Source: Gilliamella sp. Choc5-1
Lineage (GTDB): Bacteria > Pseudomonadota > Gammaproteobacteria > Enterobacterales > Orbaceae
NCBI RefSeq assembly: GCF_001690595.1
Contig: NZ_LZHH01000086.1
Span: 1-64,000 of the forward strand
Length of the DNA: 64,000 nt
Direction: 5' to 3'
Shown here: positions 63,323 through 64,000 of the stretch, piece after piece
Layout: each line of letters starts with the position of its first letter
How positions within the stretch are numbered: the stretch's first letter is position 1
Program-made: the position numbers and the translations under genes
The notes under the pieces: generated by a model
The model's input: the letters and a program-made list of their open reading frames with translations, nothing else
Told to the model about the DNA's origin: nothing
Database searches by the model: none

Positions 63323-63464
63323 ATTTGCTTTAATACAGCAACCTAATCACATAATTAGAAATACATGTTGATAATCTTTGGCTCCTTTATCCCATGGATA
63401 AATACGTAAAGTATTCGCTATGTACCTTGCTGCTATAAAAAAACAGCATATGTTTACTTAGGTA
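63323..63464 (-). ncRNA. Structured 5' leader of the sigma-54 transcript
   Basis: From the predicted +1 (63464) to the tRNA-like RNA. It has a nearly terminal stem (ATGTACCT 63420-63427 with AGGTACAT 63460-63467) enclosing TGCTG/CAGCA. Small hairpins follow at 63401-63415 (AATAC/GTATT) and 63386-63402 (TTTATCC/GGATAAA). No ORF. A closed end-stem plus a tRNA-like module recalls bacterial Y RNAs (YrlA type), but this is not proven. Confidence 0.5.
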
Positions 63465-63472
63465 CATTCAAT

Positions 63473-63490
63473 AATGCTAAAAGTGTGCCA
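63473..63490 (-). promoter_or_regulatory. Sigma-54 promoter of the RNA-repair operon
   Basis: On the minus strand TGGCACACTTTTAGCA: -24 element TGGCAC perfect, GG (63489-63488) and GC (63477-63476) separated by exactly 10 nt, -12 element TAGC versus consensus TTGC. Predicted +1 at about 63464, facing the tRNA-like RNA, slipin and rtcB. It lies 147 bp from the divergent rtcR gene, whose family activates sigma-54 promoters. Confidence 0.82.
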
Positions 63491-63636
63491 AAATTTTCAA
63501 AAAATAAAAAGTTATTTATAATTGTTTGATTTATATATGAATAATAAGATTGAAATATTTTTTGATAAAATATAAGTAGATTGTAATAGATTTATTTTTT
63601 ATAATTTTATCTAGTTATTTATAATTTCTTATAAAA

Positions 63637-64000
63637 ATGAAAAAGAATGTAGTGTTTGGTTTTTTAGGAAATGTACTGGATCAACGTGGTAAAGGTAAAC
63701 GACGATGGTTGCAATGGCGACCGACTATCGATTTATGTCATCAATCTGATCTACCATTAACTCGATTTGAATTACTCTATTATCAAAACGATTATCATCT
63801 GCTTTGCGAAGTTGTTAAAGATATTAAAATTTTATCACCACAAACCGAAGTAAGGCCAATCGCAGTAAATATAGATGATCCATGGGATTTTGAACAAGTT
63901 TATACCTGCCTTTTTGATATTTCGAAAAACTACTCATTTAATTCAGAACAAGAAGAGTATTATTTGCATATCACAACAGGTACGCATGTCGCACAGATTT
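63637..64000 (+). CDS. rtcR: RNA-repair transcriptional activator RtcR (5' part)
   Basis: The first 121 codons run off the window end. VVFGFLGNVLDQRGKGKRRW, DDPWDFEQVYTCLFDI and YYLHITTGTHVAQI match E. coli RtcR. This is the CARF domain, which in RtcR binds RNA-break ends and controls the following AAA+ (sigma-54 activator) and DNA-binding domains; those lie beyond 64000. It is divergent from the operon it should control. The A/T-rich start has no strong SD. Confidence 0.95.
   Translation, partial: MKKNVVFGFLGNVLDQRGKGKRRWLQWRPTIDLCHQSDLPLTRFELLYYQNDYHLLCEVVKDIKILSPQTEVRPIAVNIDDPWDFEQVYTCLFDISKNYSFNSEQEEYYLHITTGTHVAQI

Overview
The window looks like the chromosome of an AT-rich gammaproteobacterium. 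The purA-hflC-hflK-hflX-hfq-miaA-mutL-amiB-tsaE block, the mnmG-rsmG pair beside an origin-like region, miaB-ybeZ, mrdA-mrdB-dacA and treR-treBC are all of enterobacterial type. The low GC content, compact intergenic regions and sugar-use genes suggest an insect-gut member of the Orbales (Gilliamella/Frischella-like). That placement is my inference; no database was searched.

Layout. 1-1.8 kb: 16S rRNA gene on the minus strand with boxA leader and a strong rrn promoter. 1.9-12.4 kb: minus-strand housekeeping block (purT, purA, hflC/K/X, hfq, miaA, mutL, amiB, tsaE). 12.5-16.1 kb: tusB, tsaC and anmK on plus; a Cof-type HAD phosphatase and hda on minus. 16.12-16.82 kb: a probable oriC (two perfect DnaA boxes, 13 GATC sites) between hda and mnmG. 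16.8-28.3 kb: mnmG, rsmG, amiC, miaB, a zinc-ribbon protein, ybeZ and the elongasome genes mrdA, mrdB and dacA. 28.7-32.8 kb: yagU, metE, metF and initiator tRNA-fMet. 33.0-36.9 kb: a sugar cassette (LacI regulator, DUF2961/GH172, LacY-type permease) flanked by imperfect inverted repeats. 37.3-44.2 kb: a type I restriction-modification locus whose hsdM is frameshifted at a 7-base homopolymer. 44.6-50.8 kb: SseB-like protein, an NAD(P)-binding protein and the trehalose locus with CRP and TreR sites.

51-64 kb is the most interesting part. It holds an RNA-repair locus: two RlaP-type nucleotidyltransferases, the RNA ligase RtcB, an unusual long slipin, a sigma-54 promoter, a structured leader with a complete 76-nt tRNA-like cloverleaf (CCA encoded, U33 missing), and the divergent CARF-domain activator RtcR, cut by the window end. 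Between rtcB and the rlaP genes sits a 6-kb plus-strand-rich island with a short RadC/JAB protein, a three-gene ABC-3C-type conflict system (REase-like effector, small middle component, DUF2326 ATPase), a zinc-ribbon/HTH (DUF746-like) gene flanked by 34-bp direct repeats, and clear scars of a decayed tandem duplication of the rlaP region.

Proposed logic of the RNA-repair locus (inference). RNA-break ends bind the CARF domain of RtcR. RtcR with sigma-54 RNA polymerase then fires the promoter at about 63473-63490, making a transcript that begins with hairpins and the tRNA-like RNA and continues into slipin and rtcB. The tRNA-like RNA could be a bait or sensor for anticodon nucleases, or a scaffold in the manner of bacterial Y RNAs.
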